Both the position numbers and the translations under genes were made by a program. A stretch of DNA of 64,000 nucleotides from Pseudarthrobacter sp. SSS035 (lineage in GTDB: Bacteria; Actinomycetota; Actinomycetes; Actinomycetales; Micrococcaceae). Location of the stretch: positions 1,612,001-1,676,000 of the forward strand of contig NZ_CP096882.1 of NCBI RefSeq assembly GCF_023273875.1, given 5' to 3'. The notes beneath the pieces are model-generated. The model searched no databases. It was not told the origin of the DNA and saw nothing but the letters and a program-made list of their open reading frames with translations. Of the stretch, positions 1 through 8,378 are shown one piece after another. Numbering within the stretch: position 1 is the stretch's first letter; each line of letters opens with the position of its first letter.

Positions 1-140
1 CGGGAATCGCCATCGATGTCGCGCATGAACTCGCGGGTAACCGCAGCAAGGAAGTCTTCAACATCCGTGCTGTCGAACACCACATCCTGGGGGTCGGGAA
101 GCGATTCCCAGCCCGGCTCCCCCGGTGTCTCTGCGGCCAT
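1..140 (-). CDS. Partial protein, possibly N-terminus of a GAF-ANTAR regulator
   Basis: Only the first 46 codons are in the window; the gene runs off the left edge. The ATG at 140 (complement) opens a frame without stops. The segment DSTDVEDFLAAVTREFM resembles the start of the GAF domain in the GAF-ANTAR protein at 41491 (ASSDVREFLTDTAAIFA), so a GAF-ANTAR or GAF-only signalling protein is the best guess. This rests on one short similarity seen by eye. No clear Shine-Dalgarno sequence precedes the ATG. Confidence 0.5.
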   Translation of the reverse strand, partial: MAAETPGEPGWESLPDPQDVVFDSTDVEDFLAAVTREFMRDIDGDS

Positions 141-264
141 GTTCCACGCCTAGGTTCGAAACGCGTGGCCCACTGCAAAACCTGCTTCTAGGATACGTCC
201 GGTGAAGGCCCCCAAGGGCGTGGTCCAGCCACATAAAAACCGCAGTCCGGGCACAGAACAGCGC

Positions 265-582
265 TTACCCGGCGTCGAAACTTTCGTTGCCGTCGTCGTT
301 CGGTGATTTGTTCTTGGCGCGGTCGGTTCCGCTGCCGTCCGGCAGGCCGGCAGCATCCTGTCCGGATTCCGACGAGAAGGGTTCAGAACCCTGCGAATCG
401 GCGTTGGCGTCGTTGATCTCCGCCTCGGCGGAGGGCACGTCGGCGTCGCGCGGAATGGGGGGTTCGCCCGGCTCGAACCCGGGATCATTGGTCTCCGCGC
501 CGCCCAGCTCCTGTTCCGGCGTCGGCGTGCCGTAGCCGCCCACTTCCTCGTCCGGTTCCGTGCGCTGGTTGTCCTGACTCAT
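265..582 (-). CDS. Small acidic, probably disordered protein
   Basis: A 105-residue protein rich in Asp, Glu, Gly, Pro, Ser and Asn, with no hydrophobic core or recognisable domain; it is probably largely unstructured and very acidic. The start is well supported: the ATG at 582 follows an AGGAGG ribosome site with ideal spacing. It is divergent from the DUF6328 membrane protein across about 140 bp that includes the AT-richer stretch near 620-660, where promoters for both genes probably lie. I do not recognise a function. Confidence 0.75.
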   Translation of the reverse strand: MSQDNQRTEPDEEVGGYGTPTPEQELGGAETNDPGFEPGEPPIPRDADVPSAEAEINDANADSQGSEPFSSESGQDAAGLPDGSGTDRAKNKSPNDDGNESFDAG

Positions 583-724
583 GGTTCCTCCTGTTGTGGA
601 TGTGAATCTGACGTGCCCTCATCATTTGATTCGGCAAATAATCAGTAAACTTATCAAACGTTGCCCTTGGCGCAACTTCAGCCTAGTTTTGGAGCACACG
701 CCTAGCCCGGGAGCAAGGAGAGAC

Positions 725-1219
725 ATGTCGGATGGGGAGGACTTCACCGGCAGCACCGGCCGGAATGAAACCCGCGAGGAGCAGCTTGACCGGAACTGGG
801 CTGAGTTGCTGCAGGAACTCCGGGTGCTGCAGACCGGGGTCCAGATCCTGGCCGGTTTTCTCCTGACACTGCCGTTCCAGCAGCGGTTCGAGGACCTGGA
901 AAATTTCCAGGTGGGCCTCTACCTCGTCAACGTGGTGATCGCGGCGCTGACCACCGCCTTTATCCTGCTTCCCGTCAGCGTCCACCGCCGACTCTTCCGC
1001 CAAAGGCTCAAGGAAACCCTGGTCTCCAGCGCGGACACCATTACCAAAATTGCCCTGGCCGGCGTGGGGATGCTCAGTGTCGGGACAGCCGCCCTGGTCT
1101 TTGACGTGACAGCGGGCCGCACCGCCGGCCTGACCGCTGGCGGAATCCTGCTGGCGGTCCTTCTGGTGCTGCTGGTCTACGTCCCGCTGCGTCTCAATAA
1201 ACGCGCAGCCGAACAATAG
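725..1219 (+). CDS. DUF6328 family membrane protein
   Basis: A 164-residue protein with a polar N-terminus, then four hydrophobic segments (roughly residues 40-60, 70-90, 115-135 and 140-158), so a four-helix inner-membrane protein. The segment RVLQTGVQILAGFLLTLPF and the following QQRF are typical of the DUF6328 family of actinobacteria. The reading frame is open further upstream, but the ATG at 725 has a good AAGGAG site just before it and begins the conserved part. The function of the family is unknown. Confidence 0.85.
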   Translation: MSDGEDFTGSTGRNETREEQLDRNWAELLQELRVLQTGVQILAGFLLTLPFQQRFEDLENFQVGLYLVNVVIAALTTAFILLPVSVHRRLFRQRLKETLVSSADTITKIALAGVGMLSVGTAALVFDVTAGRTAGLTAGGILLAVLLVLLVYVPLRLNKRAAEQ

Positions 1220-1261
1220 CCAGGTCAGTAAGCTGCGGGGAATCCATTCGAAGGAGTGCAC

Positions 1262-1324
1262 ATGCGCACGTGGGCCAAAGGGCCTGAGCGGCGCGCGCCC
1301 AGGCAGCAGCAGCCCAAGCAGTAA
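1262..1324 (+). CDS. Possible 20-residue small protein
   Basis: A very short frame begins at an ATG preceded by GAAGGAG at ideal distance and encodes a basic, Gln- and Arg-rich peptide (MRTWAKGPERRAPRQQQPKQ). It ends just before a GC-rich inverted repeat at 1329-1346 that could end a transcript. The ribosome site is the only real support, so this may be chance. It lies between the DUF6328 gene and the convergent glycerate kinase. Confidence 0.3.
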   Translation: MRTWAKGPERRAPRQQQPKQ

Positions 1325-1363
1325 GCCCAGCGCCGCCGGGGGCGCTTGCTGCCGGGGCTGGCT

Positions 1364-2488
1364 TCAGGCGCCTTCCAGAACCTGGCTGGTAGCCCAGGCC
1401 AGGTATTTTGCGGCGTTGGCGACGGCGTCTTCCGGGCTGGCCGCAACATCCAGCAGCTGCGCGGCGGCTACCACGCCGTGCACGGCCAGGTCCTCCGGCG
1501 TCACCAGGATCCGCCCCGCCACCACGATCACCGGGATCCCGCGTTCCCGGGCTGCGTCGGCGAGCGCGATGGGGGCTTTGCCGGTCAGCGACTGCGAGTC
1601 CATGGAACCCTCGCCGGTGATCACCAGGTCCGCGTCCTCCAGCTGGCCTGCGAGGCCGGTGAGCCCCGCGACGAGCGCGAACCCGCCTTCCAGCCGGGCG
1701 TTTGTGAAGGCAAGGAACGACGCCGGGAAGCCACCTGCCGCCCCGGCGCCCGGGATGTTGACGTCCCGGCCAGTGGCCTCGCGGAGTACGGACGCCCAGT
1801 TGCGGAGTCCGGCGTCGAGCTGTTCCATTGCGTCGTCGTCGGCACCCTTCTGGGCACCGAAGACGTGGGCCGCGCCGGCGGCGCCATAGAGCGGGTTCTG
1901 GACGTCCACGGCGATCCTGAACGTGGCGGCGGACAGGCGCGGGTCCAGTCCGGTGGTGTCGAGGGCTGCAACGTCGGCCAGTGATCCGCCGCCCAGCGGA
2001 ACAACGTTGCCGGCGGCGTCCAGCGGCTTGAGTCCCAGCGCACGGAGGGCGCCGCTGCCGCCGTCGGTCATGGCCGATCCGCCCAGGCCCAGCACAATCT
2101 CGGTGGCTCCGGCGTCGAGGGCCGCGGCGATCAGCTGTCCGCAGCCGTAGCTGTGGGCCCGCAGGGCGTTGGCGGGGGTGGGCTCCATCTCGGCCAGGCC
2201 GGAGGCCTGCGCCGTCTCGATGACGGCGGTAGCACCGCCGTCGGCGTTCTTCCGGATGGCCCAGGCGGCGCCCACGGGGGCGAGGATGGGACCCACGACG
2301 GCGTTGAGCCGCTCCTCGTAGCCGGCCGAAACGGCAGCCTCCAGGGTTCCTTCACCGCCGTCGGCGATTGGAAACTGGTTGGCGACGGCGTCCGGGTAGA
2401 CGCGCAGCGCACCTTCGGCGATGGCGGCGGCGGCCTCCGCGGCGGTGAGCGAGCCCTTGAACTTGTCCGGAGCGATGAGAATGCGCAT
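1364..2488 (-). CDS. Glycerate kinase
   Basis: A protein of 374 residues that phosphorylates D-glycerate with ATP, in glyoxylate/glycerate metabolism. It opens with the family signature MRILIAPDKFKGSLTA and carries IADGGEGTL, the Gly-rich stretch LGLGGSAMTDGGSGAL, and a C-terminal VITGEGSMDSQSLTGKAP, all typical of the GlxK/GarK family at full length. The frame extends 17 codons further upstream, but homologues start at MRIL, so I use the ATG at 2488; an ATG at 2500 is possible. It is a single gene with no evident operon partner. Confidence 0.93.
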   Translation of the reverse strand: MRILIAPDKFKGSLTAAEAAAAIAEGALRVYPDAVANQFPIADGGEGTLEAAVSAGYEERLNAVVGPILAPVGAAWAIRKNADGGATAVIETAQASGLAEMEPTPANALRAHSYGCGQLIAAALDAGATEIVLGLGGSAMTDGGSGALRALGLKPLDAAGNVVPLGGGSLADVAALDTTGLDPRLSAATFRIAVDVQNPLYGAAGAAHVFGAQKGADDDAMEQLDAGLRNWASVLREATGRDVNIPGAGAAGGFPASFLAFTNARLEGGFALVAGLTGLAGQLEDADLVITGEGSMDSQSLTGKAPIALADAARERGIPVIVVAGRILVTPEDLAVHGVVAAAQLLDVAASPEDAVANAAKYLAWATSQVLEGA

Positions 2489-2560
2489 GCGGTCCATCAT
2501 GCCAGCCATATCCGGGAAAGCGCTTGCCCAATCCGGCATGCGGACAGCACGGGACGCCCT

Positions 2561-3385
2561 CTAACTGCCGGCGTCGGGATCCTTGGCCTTGAGCACCGCA
2601 AAGTAACCCGGTATGCGGCTATTCCCCCCGGCGTCCATCAGGGGGTTGGTCTCGATGGTCGCGGCCCCGTCCGCCACCAGCGTCCACCGGTCCCTGGGCA
2701 TCACACGGGCGAGCTCCTGCGGTCCGAAGTGGCCCGGCATGGGCAGTGTCCGGATCGCGAGCTCCAGCGGGGCCGGGATGCTCCGCAGCGACGCACCCAG
2801 ATGCGCGACATACTCCACCGGGTTGCCCTGGAAGTTCGTCTCCGCCAGGAAGACTGTGCCGCGGACGCCCACGAGCTGCCTCAGATTTTCCATGAGCGCG
2901 GCCTGATCGGCCTCGGTCAGGACATGCAGCACGCCCCGGACAAAGACGTTGGCATCCGTGGATCCCACCAGCCCGGAAGCCGCCTCCCGCTCGGTCATGT
3001 CACGAGCCAGGTAGCTGACACCCTCAACGCCCGCCGATTCGTCCCGGGCACGGGCCACCGCATGCGCAGACACGTCAACGCCCAGCACCTGCGGTGAAAA
3101 AGCAGTCAGCGCGCGGCTGAAGGCGCCGTGCCCGCACCCCACATCCACCACGGGAAGGCTGGGATCGAAGTGCCGCTGCAGGATGTCCCGGTAGCCCAGC
3201 AGCTCCTGGTCCGTACCGGAGTCCCACAGCACGTCACTGCGGGCGCCTGTCCGGGCGATTCCGGCCCAATACCTGTCCCAGGCCACGGTCCTGTTTTTGG
3301 GAGCCGACCAGGACAGCCTGATCAGTTTGGGCAGGATCAAGTACTTCCGCAAGGCGGCGAGCACCGGTTTCGCTGGGGATGGCAT
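2561..3385 (-). CDS. Class I SAM-dependent methyltransferase
   Basis: A 274-residue cytoplasmic protein with the S-adenosylmethionine-binding motif VVDVGCGHG (about residues 79-87) and the acidic end of the second strand in VLGVDVS. The fold is a standard Rossmann-type methyltransferase of the Methyltransf_25/11 kind. The N-terminal region is basic and may contact its substrate, which cannot be told from the sequence. It lies downstream of the STAS-like gene on the same strand with about 55 bp between them, so co-transcription is possible. Confidence 0.85.
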   Translation of the reverse strand: MPSPAKPVLAALRKYLILPKLIRLSWSAPKNRTVAWDRYWAGIARTGARSDVLWDSGTDQELLGYRDILQRHFDPSLPVVDVGCGHGAFSRALTAFSPQVLGVDVSAHAVARARDESAGVEGVSYLARDMTEREAASGLVGSTDANVFVRGVLHVLTEADQAALMENLRQLVGVRGTVFLAETNFQGNPVEYVAHLGASLRSIPAPLELAIRTLPMPGHFGPQELARVMPRDRWTLVADGAATIETNPLMDAGGNSRIPGYFAVLKAKDPDAGS

Positions 3386-3439
3386 CGTACAAATATAGGA
3401 CGCCGAACACGCGGCACCGGTTTGGCCGGGCGGGTACGT

Positions 3440-3826
3440 TCAGGCGGTGGCCGCGGTCCCCTTCAGCAGCCAGGCCATGGCGTCGTCTCGGGACGTAAAG
3501 AACCGGGTGGGGCAGGGCACTTTGTTGATGCCCAGGATGAAGTTGGCAAGTACTCTGTCAACGGGCGACGCCCCCAGCAGCGCAATGCGGGAGGCCTGGC
3601 AGGGGCGACCAAAAACCGTACGGGCTCCCCGGCTGACCTTGGCCGTGGTGGCCATATCCACCAGCATGGGGAGCCGGCGGGCGCCGCACAGGTCATTGAC
3701 CTTCTGCATGGCCGCCTCAGCGTCGGATTCCGTAATGGACACACCCCGCGGCCACTTCAGCTGGATAACACCCCGTTCATCCAGCGTCAGGTCCGCCTTG
3801 GCCGCTTCTGCAGGCTGACTCGTCAC
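3440..3826 (-). CDS. STAS/SpoIIAA-like protein (DUF7793 type)
   Basis: A 128-residue protein of the small STAS-like family common in Arthrobacter. Visible conserved pieces are KWPRGVSITESDAEAAM, LPMLVDM, ASRIALLGASPVDRVLANF and RFFTSRDDAMAWL. Such proteins resemble anti-sigma antagonists and are thought to be regulatory, but no partner is proven. The frame continues to a GTG at 3871, yet the GTG at 3826 has a good GGAGGG site and starts at the expected point, so I prefer it. It is divergent from a histidine kinase across paired inverted repeats. Confidence 0.8.
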   Translation of the reverse strand: MTSQPAEAAKADLTLDERGVIQLKWPRGVSITESDAEAAMQKVNDLCGARRLPMLVDMATTAKVSRGARTVFGRPCQASRIALLGASPVDRVLANFILGINKVPCPTRFFTSRDDAMAWLLKGTAATA

Positions 3827-3850
3827 GATTACCCTCCGCGCATTTTTATA

Positions 3851-3907
3851 GGAGCAGGTGTGCTCCGTCACCCTACAATGTACTCAGTCAGGAGCAAGCA
3901 GGTGCTC
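3851..3907. promoter_or_regulatory. Two GGAGCA/TGCTCC inverted repeats in a divergent promoter region
   Basis: Between the STAS-like gene and the histidine kinase lie GGAGCAGGTGTGCTCC (3851-3866, perfect 6-bp arms) and GAGCA-n6-TGCTC (3892-3907), whose starts are about 40 bp apart (roughly four helical turns). This layout suits cooperative binding of a dimeric regulator that controls both genes. The regulator is unknown. Confidence 0.5.
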
Positions 3908-3930
3908 ACTCAGGAGCCAAGGGGGCAGGT

Positions 3931-5586
3931 TTGCCAGCGGTCACACCACATTTCGCAACCGTGCCATACCTGGCTGTCGTTGCGGACCCCGACGCCGGGC
4001 GCCGGGAATTCACCACGGCGGCCCTGGAGGCGGCGGGCTTTACGGTCAAAACTGCCGGCGACGCGGCCAGACTGTCGGCGCTTCTGGACCAGCGCGAGCC
4101 CTCCGTCCTGATCCTGGACAGTTCACTCTCCGACGTCGACGCGACCGCCCCCGTGCTGGTCCTCGTGGATCTCGACAGTCCGGCAGAGGTCAAGTCAGAG
4201 GAGCATGCCGGCGTACGGGACTCCATCGCCAAGCCGCCTGCTGCCAAGGAACTCGTCCACCGCGCCGCAGCCCTGATCAACCTGGTCTCCCGCCGGAATG
4301 AAGCGCGGCAGGAAGCGGAGACGCTCCGCGAAAGGCTGCGGCAGGTATCCGCGGCGGTCCGCGGAACCAACCATCCGCAACAGATCGCCGACTTTGTGGT
4401 CAGGGGGTTCGGCGAGACGTTCGGCGCGGACCGCGTCTGGCTGACCACATTCGACGACGACAGGGTGCCACCCATCACCGCCCAGTGGCAGCGGCCCGGC
4501 CTGGCTCCGCTGCCCGAAGGATTGTTCACGGACGAAGACCCGGTGCGCAGGACGGCTGACGTACTGTGGTCGCGGGCTGAGGCCCTGACGGCGGACGGAG
4601 CGTTCGCACCGCTGGGCACCGGCGACGTCCAACTGCCGGCCGAACTCGCGAAACTGCGCGCCGCCGCATCCGTGGCCGTCCCGATGGGGGACGGCAGCTC
4701 GTCCCTGGGAATTATTTGGATCGCCCTGCTTAACTCGCCCAGGGAATGGTCGCGGGCCGAGCTGGCACTGATCCAGCACGTGGCCGGCAATACCGCCCAC
4801 GGCCTGATCCAAAGCCACCTGATCACCAGCCAGCAGCAGGTGGTCAAGCAGCTCCAGCAGCTGGACAAAGCCAAAACCGACTTCCTGGCCACCGTCAACC
4901 ATGAGCTCCGCACGCCGCTGACATCGATCATGGCGTACCTGGACATGATCCAGGAGAATACGTCCGCTCCCGTGTCCAGCGAGGTCCACCAGATGCTGGA
5001 CATTGTGGTCAGGAACACGGAACGGCTGCGGTTGCTGATCGAAGACATGCTGAGCGTTTCCCGCAACGGGCATGAACAAAGCCCGCTGCACCTGACCCCT
5101 GTCCGGCTGGCCCGGACTCTGGAGATCGTCACCGCTGCGCTCAGGCCGCTCGCGAAGGTGCAGAACGTCGCCATTGTGATGGCCCAAGCCTCGGAGGATC
5201 AGGAAATCCTCGCCGATGAGGTTCAGTTGCAGCAGGTTTTCACGAATCTGGTCTCCAATGCCATCAAGTTCACCCCCGGCGGCGGACAGATCGATGTCGT
5301 CAGCCTGACGCGGGCAGATGCAGACGGCACGCGCTGGGCAACGGTCAGCGTCTCGGACAGCGGGATAGGGATCTCCAGCGACGAGATAGCCCACATCTTC
5401 ACCCGCTTCTACCGCGCCTCGAACGCGATGTCCGGGGCGGTTCCGGGCACCGGACTTGGGCTCGCCATCACGCAGGACATCGTCCAACGCCACGGCGGCC
5501 GCATTGACGTAACCTCGGAGCTGGGCGTTGGCACCACTGTCACCGTGAACCTCCGCCTTGGAGCCCACGCGTCCCACGGAACCTGA
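3931..5586 (+). CDS. Hybrid sensor histidine kinase (REC-GAF-HisKA-HATPase)
   Basis: A 551-residue soluble kinase. Residues about 12-120 form a receiver-like domain with a possible phospho-acceptor Asp63 in VLILDSS and a C-terminal KPP, though the usual Ser/Thr switch is not evident. Residues about 150-290 look like a GAF sensor domain. HisKA follows with the phosphorylated His near residue 324 in VNHELRTPL, then HATPase_c with NLVSNAIKF, DSGIGIS and GTGLGLAI. There is no transmembrane segment, so it senses an internal signal. I take the TTG at 3931 because AGGGGG lies just upstream; the first ATG is much further in. The GGDEF-EAL gene follows 20 bp downstream, so the two are probably one transcript. 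No separate response regulator is visible nearby. Confidence 0.92.
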   Translation: MPAVTPHFATVPYLAVVADPDAGRREFTTAALEAAGFTVKTAGDAARLSALLDQREPSVLILDSSLSDVDATAPVLVLVDLDSPAEVKSEEHAGVRDSIAKPPAAKELVHRAAALINLVSRRNEARQEAETLRERLRQVSAAVRGTNHPQQIADFVVRGFGETFGADRVWLTTFDDDRVPPITAQWQRPGLAPLPEGLFTDEDPVRRTADVLWSRAEALTADGAFAPLGTGDVQLPAELAKLRAAASVAVPMGDGSSSLGIIWIALLNSPREWSRAELALIQHVAGNTAHGLIQSHLITSQQQVVKQLQQLDKAKTDFLATVNHELRTPLTSIMAYLDMIQENTSAPVSSEVHQMLDIVVRNTERLRLLIEDMLSVSRNGHEQSPLHLTPVRLARTLEIVTAALRPLAKVQNVAIVMAQASEDQEILADEVQLQQVFTNLVSNAIKFTPGGGQIDVVSLTRADADGTRWATVSVSDSGIGISSDEIAHIFTRFYRASNAMSGAVPGTGLGLAITQDIVQRHGGRIDVTSELGVGTTVTVNLRLGAHASHGT

Positions 5587-5606
5587 ACCCGGAAAGGAGG
5601 CACCAG

Positions 5607-7145
5607 ATGTTCGCTGACGATGACCCCAGGCTCTCCCAGCTGCTCGATGGCATCGTCAGGCTCGCCTCCGGAGACCTCCAGTCGCGGATAGAAGTATCGC
5701 CGGCCCGGGACGAGCTCGACGCCATCATCATGGGCACCAACCTCCTGGCCGAGGACCTGCAGATCATCTACGAAGAGCTTGAGCAGCGTGTTGAGGTCCG
5801 CACACAGCTGCTGCACGAAGCCCACCGCGAAATGCAGATGATGGCCATGCAGGATCCCCTCACCGGCCTCGCGAACCGCTCGGCGCTTCTGTCCGCGCTG
5901 AAGTCCGCCCAGGACCACGACGGCGATCCCCTCAGCCAGCCCGTCATCCTCCTCCTTGACCTTGACGCCTTCAAATCCATCAACGACACCCTCGGCCACA
6001 CTGCCGGCGATCAGGTCCTGATCACCGTGGCGCAACGCATCCGCAGCGCCGTCCGTACCAGCGACGTGGTTGCCCGGCTGGGCGGGGACGAGTTCGCCAT
6101 CGTTATGCCGGCCACGGGCGCCGACCAGGCCGCCGTCGTAGGCCAGCGCATCCTGGCCGCCATCAAAGAACCCATTGACCTGCCTGACCGGACCGTCCGC
6201 TGCGGGGCGAGCGTAGGACTCAGCGTCGGGGCGGCCGGACGGAGGGCCGAGGACCTGCTGATGGAGGCCGATGTGGCCATGTACGCCTCCAAAGCCGAGG
6301 GCCAGAACCGGCTCCACGTCTTCGAACCCGGACTCCTGCTCATCCGGAGGCTCCGCAGCCAACTCCTGGAGGATCTCCGGGCCGCCATCAAGGGCAACGG
6401 CCTGGTGCTGCACTACCAGCCCGTGGTTGAACTGGGCAGCGGGCGCATTGAAGGGGTGGAAGCCCTGATCCGCTGGGACCACGCCACCCGCGGGCGCATC
6501 ATGCCGGACGAGTTCATCCCGCTGGCAGAAGAAGCCGGCCTGATCTCCGAATTGGGCCTGTGGGTGCTCAACACGGCTGTAGGGCAGCTGCGCACCTGGA
6601 TTGATGCCGACCTGGTGGACAGCCGGTTTTCCGTCCGGATCAACATCTCCGCGACGGATCTGCAGAGCCTGCAGTTCATCGAGGACGTCCGCGCCGTGCT
6701 CAAGGAGACAGGCGTCCGTCCCGAGCAGGTTGTCCTGGAGCTGACCGAAGCGGCCATCGTCAGGGGCAACGACCTGGACCGGTATTCCCTGGGCGGGCTG
6801 CGCGGGCTGGGGGTCGGGATCGAGATCGACGACTTCGGTACCGGATACTCCTCCATCAGCTACCTGCGCCGGCTCCCCGTGGACCGGGTCAAAGTGGACC
6901 GGTCCCTGATCGAGGGCCTGGGCACAGACCCCAGCCAGCCCGCACTGGTGGCTGCAGTCCTGCAGTTGGTGCGCGCCTGCGGGCTCGAAGCCGTGTGGGA
7001 AGGCGTGGAAACGGCGGAACAGGCCGAGCACCTGCGGAACCTCGGGTGCCTCAGCGCACAGGGCTATTTCTTCAGCAAACCCGTCCCGCCCGAACGGATT
7101 CCTGCGCTACTGGCCGAAACTTCTTCCGAAAGTAATAGAGGTTGA
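5607..7145 (+). CDS. GGDEF-EAL cyclic di-GMP turnover protein
   Basis: A 512-residue cytoplasmic protein. Residues about 8-50 resemble a HAMP-like coiled region and are followed by a short coiled coil. The GGDEF domain has DPLTGLANR and an intact GGDEF at residues 159-163. An RxxD inhibitory site (RTSD) sits five residues before it, so product inhibition is expected. The EAL domain is also intact, with E285-A286-L287, DDFGTGYSS and KVDRSLI. The sequence thus predicts both diguanylate cyclase and phosphodiesterase ability; which one dominates cannot be told. A GGAAAGGAGG ribosome site precedes the ATG. It lies directly behind the histidine kinase, which may set its activity. Confidence 0.94.
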   Translation: MFADDDPRLSQLLDGIVRLASGDLQSRIEVSPARDELDAIIMGTNLLAEDLQIIYEELEQRVEVRTQLLHEAHREMQMMAMQDPLTGLANRSALLSALKSAQDHDGDPLSQPVILLLDLDAFKSINDTLGHTAGDQVLITVAQRIRSAVRTSDVVARLGGDEFAIVMPATGADQAAVVGQRILAAIKEPIDLPDRTVRCGASVGLSVGAAGRRAEDLLMEADVAMYASKAEGQNRLHVFEPGLLLIRRLRSQLLEDLRAAIKGNGLVLHYQPVVELGSGRIEGVEALIRWDHATRGRIMPDEFIPLAEEAGLISELGLWVLNTAVGQLRTWIDADLVDSRFSVRINISATDLQSLQFIEDVRAVLKETGVRPEQVVLELTEAAIVRGNDLDRYSLGGLRGLGVGIEIDDFGTGYSSISYLRRLPVDRVKVDRSLIEGLGTDPSQPALVAAVLQLVRACGLEAVWEGVETAEQAEHLRNLGCLSAQGYFFSKPVPPERIPALLAETSSESNRG

Positions 7146-7319
7146 TCGATTAAGGGCTGCGCTTTTGGATCATCCCGATATACGATCAAGTTGCGGTATC
7201 CGATTCTTCGAGGCCAGGAAGATCGGCATTAATCAGAAGTAGCGCATTCCGAAGGCAACTGGAAATTTGAAAATAAAGGGGCCAAGGAGCCATTACTTCG
7301 TCAACTGGGGGCGTTGCTA

Positions 7320-8372
7320 ATGACGGTTCGGGTACAAGCTTGGGGAGTTATTGCGGCGGTTTTGGCGGATTCCGATCCTGCCGGCGCGGCAATACGTCAG
7401 CGCCTTAGCAACCGCTTGGGGGAAAACCCCGGCATGCCGGAACGGGCCCTCCTGGAATATCTTCTGGAACGCCGGCAACAGGACACCACAGACGCGGATA
7501 CGCCTGACACCGCGCGCTTCCCACAGCCTCCCAGCGCCATGCCGCCGCAGGTGGCCGAGCAGCTGGATTCCCTGCGCAGCCTGTCGCGGATCAGCGCGCT
7601 ACTGGAAAACCAGATGCTGATGACCGCGTTCCAGCCCATCTACGGCCTCGAGTCCAAGGCCGTTGTGGGCGTAGAGGCGTTGTCGCGCTTTGTCAGCGAC
7701 GACGGCGCCAGCGCGGAACTCTGGTTCGCCGAGGCGGCCGCCGTTGGATTGGGCGCCAACCTGGAATTCTCGGCACTCGCGTCCGCAGCCGCCGCAGCCG
7801 CAAAACTCCCCCCGCACGTCTATGTCGCCCTGAACATCTCCCCCACGTCATGCCTGGATCCCCGGCTGCCCGAATTGTTCGACCACATCGAGCTGCCAAT
7901 AGACCGCATTGTGCTCGAATTGACGGACGGAATTCCGGACGAGGAATACTCGCATTTCGTTTCCGCAATTACGCCGCTCCGGGAACGCGGGCTGCGCATT
8001 GCAATCGATGATTCACACCCCGGCGCGGGCGCCCTCAGCCGGATGCTCCATCTGCGGCCCGACTTCATCAAGCTGGGCAGGAACGTGATCAGCGGCGTGG
8101 ACACGGATACGTCCCAGCACGCCCTGGCCGCTTGCCTGGTGGACTTCGCGGAGCAGATCGGCAGTATTCTGGTGGCCGAGGGTGTTGAAACCGCCGAGGA
8201 ACTGATGGTCCTCACCGATTTGGGCTTCAGCGCCGGCCAGGGCTACCTGCTGGGCCGGCCCTCGGTGCAGCCTAAGGATTGGGCGGCATGGAATACGCCG
8301 CTTGACCCCGACGGGCTCCGCCGCCTCGCCGCCGCAGCCGATCACGCGCACGGTCCTGGCGGCTCCGACTGA
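7320..8372 (+). CDS. Stand-alone EAL domain protein with altered loop 6
   Basis: A protein of about 350 residues with a poorly conserved N-terminal 90 residues and one EAL domain. The E119-A120-L121 signature, the Asn of LNISPTS, the Glu of LELTDG, the Lys of FIKLG and AEGVET are present. The DDFGTG motif of loop 6, which helps bind metal and dimerise, reads DDSHPG (from residue 230): both Asp remain but the loop is changed. It may be a weak phosphodiesterase or a cyclic di-GMP sensor. A TTG six bases upstream is an alternative start. About 170 bp of AT-richer DNA separates it from the GGDEF-EAL gene, so it may have its own promoter. Confidence 0.88.
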   Translation: MTVRVQAWGVIAAVLADSDPAGAAIRQRLSNRLGENPGMPERALLEYLLERRQQDTTDADTPDTARFPQPPSAMPPQVAEQLDSLRSLSRISALLENQMLMTAFQPIYGLESKAVVGVEALSRFVSDDGASAELWFAEAAAVGLGANLEFSALASAAAAAAKLPPHVYVALNISPTSCLDPRLPELFDHIELPIDRIVLELTDGIPDEEYSHFVSAITPLRERGLRIAIDDSHPGAGALSRMLHLRPDFIKLGRNVISGVDTDTSQHALAACLVDFAEQIGSILVAEGVETAEELMVLTDLGFSAGQGYLLGRPSVQPKDWAAWNTPLDPDGLRRLAAAADHAHGPGGSD

Positions 8373-8378
8373 CGGAAG

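Noticed and set aside
5409..7031. A 540-codon minus-strand frame opposite the GGDEF-EAL gene
   Set aside because: The plus strand encodes intact GGDEF and EAL motifs; the shadow has no recognisable domain.
7146..7319. Possible cyclic di-GMP riboswitch between the GGDEF-EAL and EAL genes
   Set aside because: I looked for the conserved GEMM core pattern and did not see it; the AT-richer DNA more likely holds a promoter.
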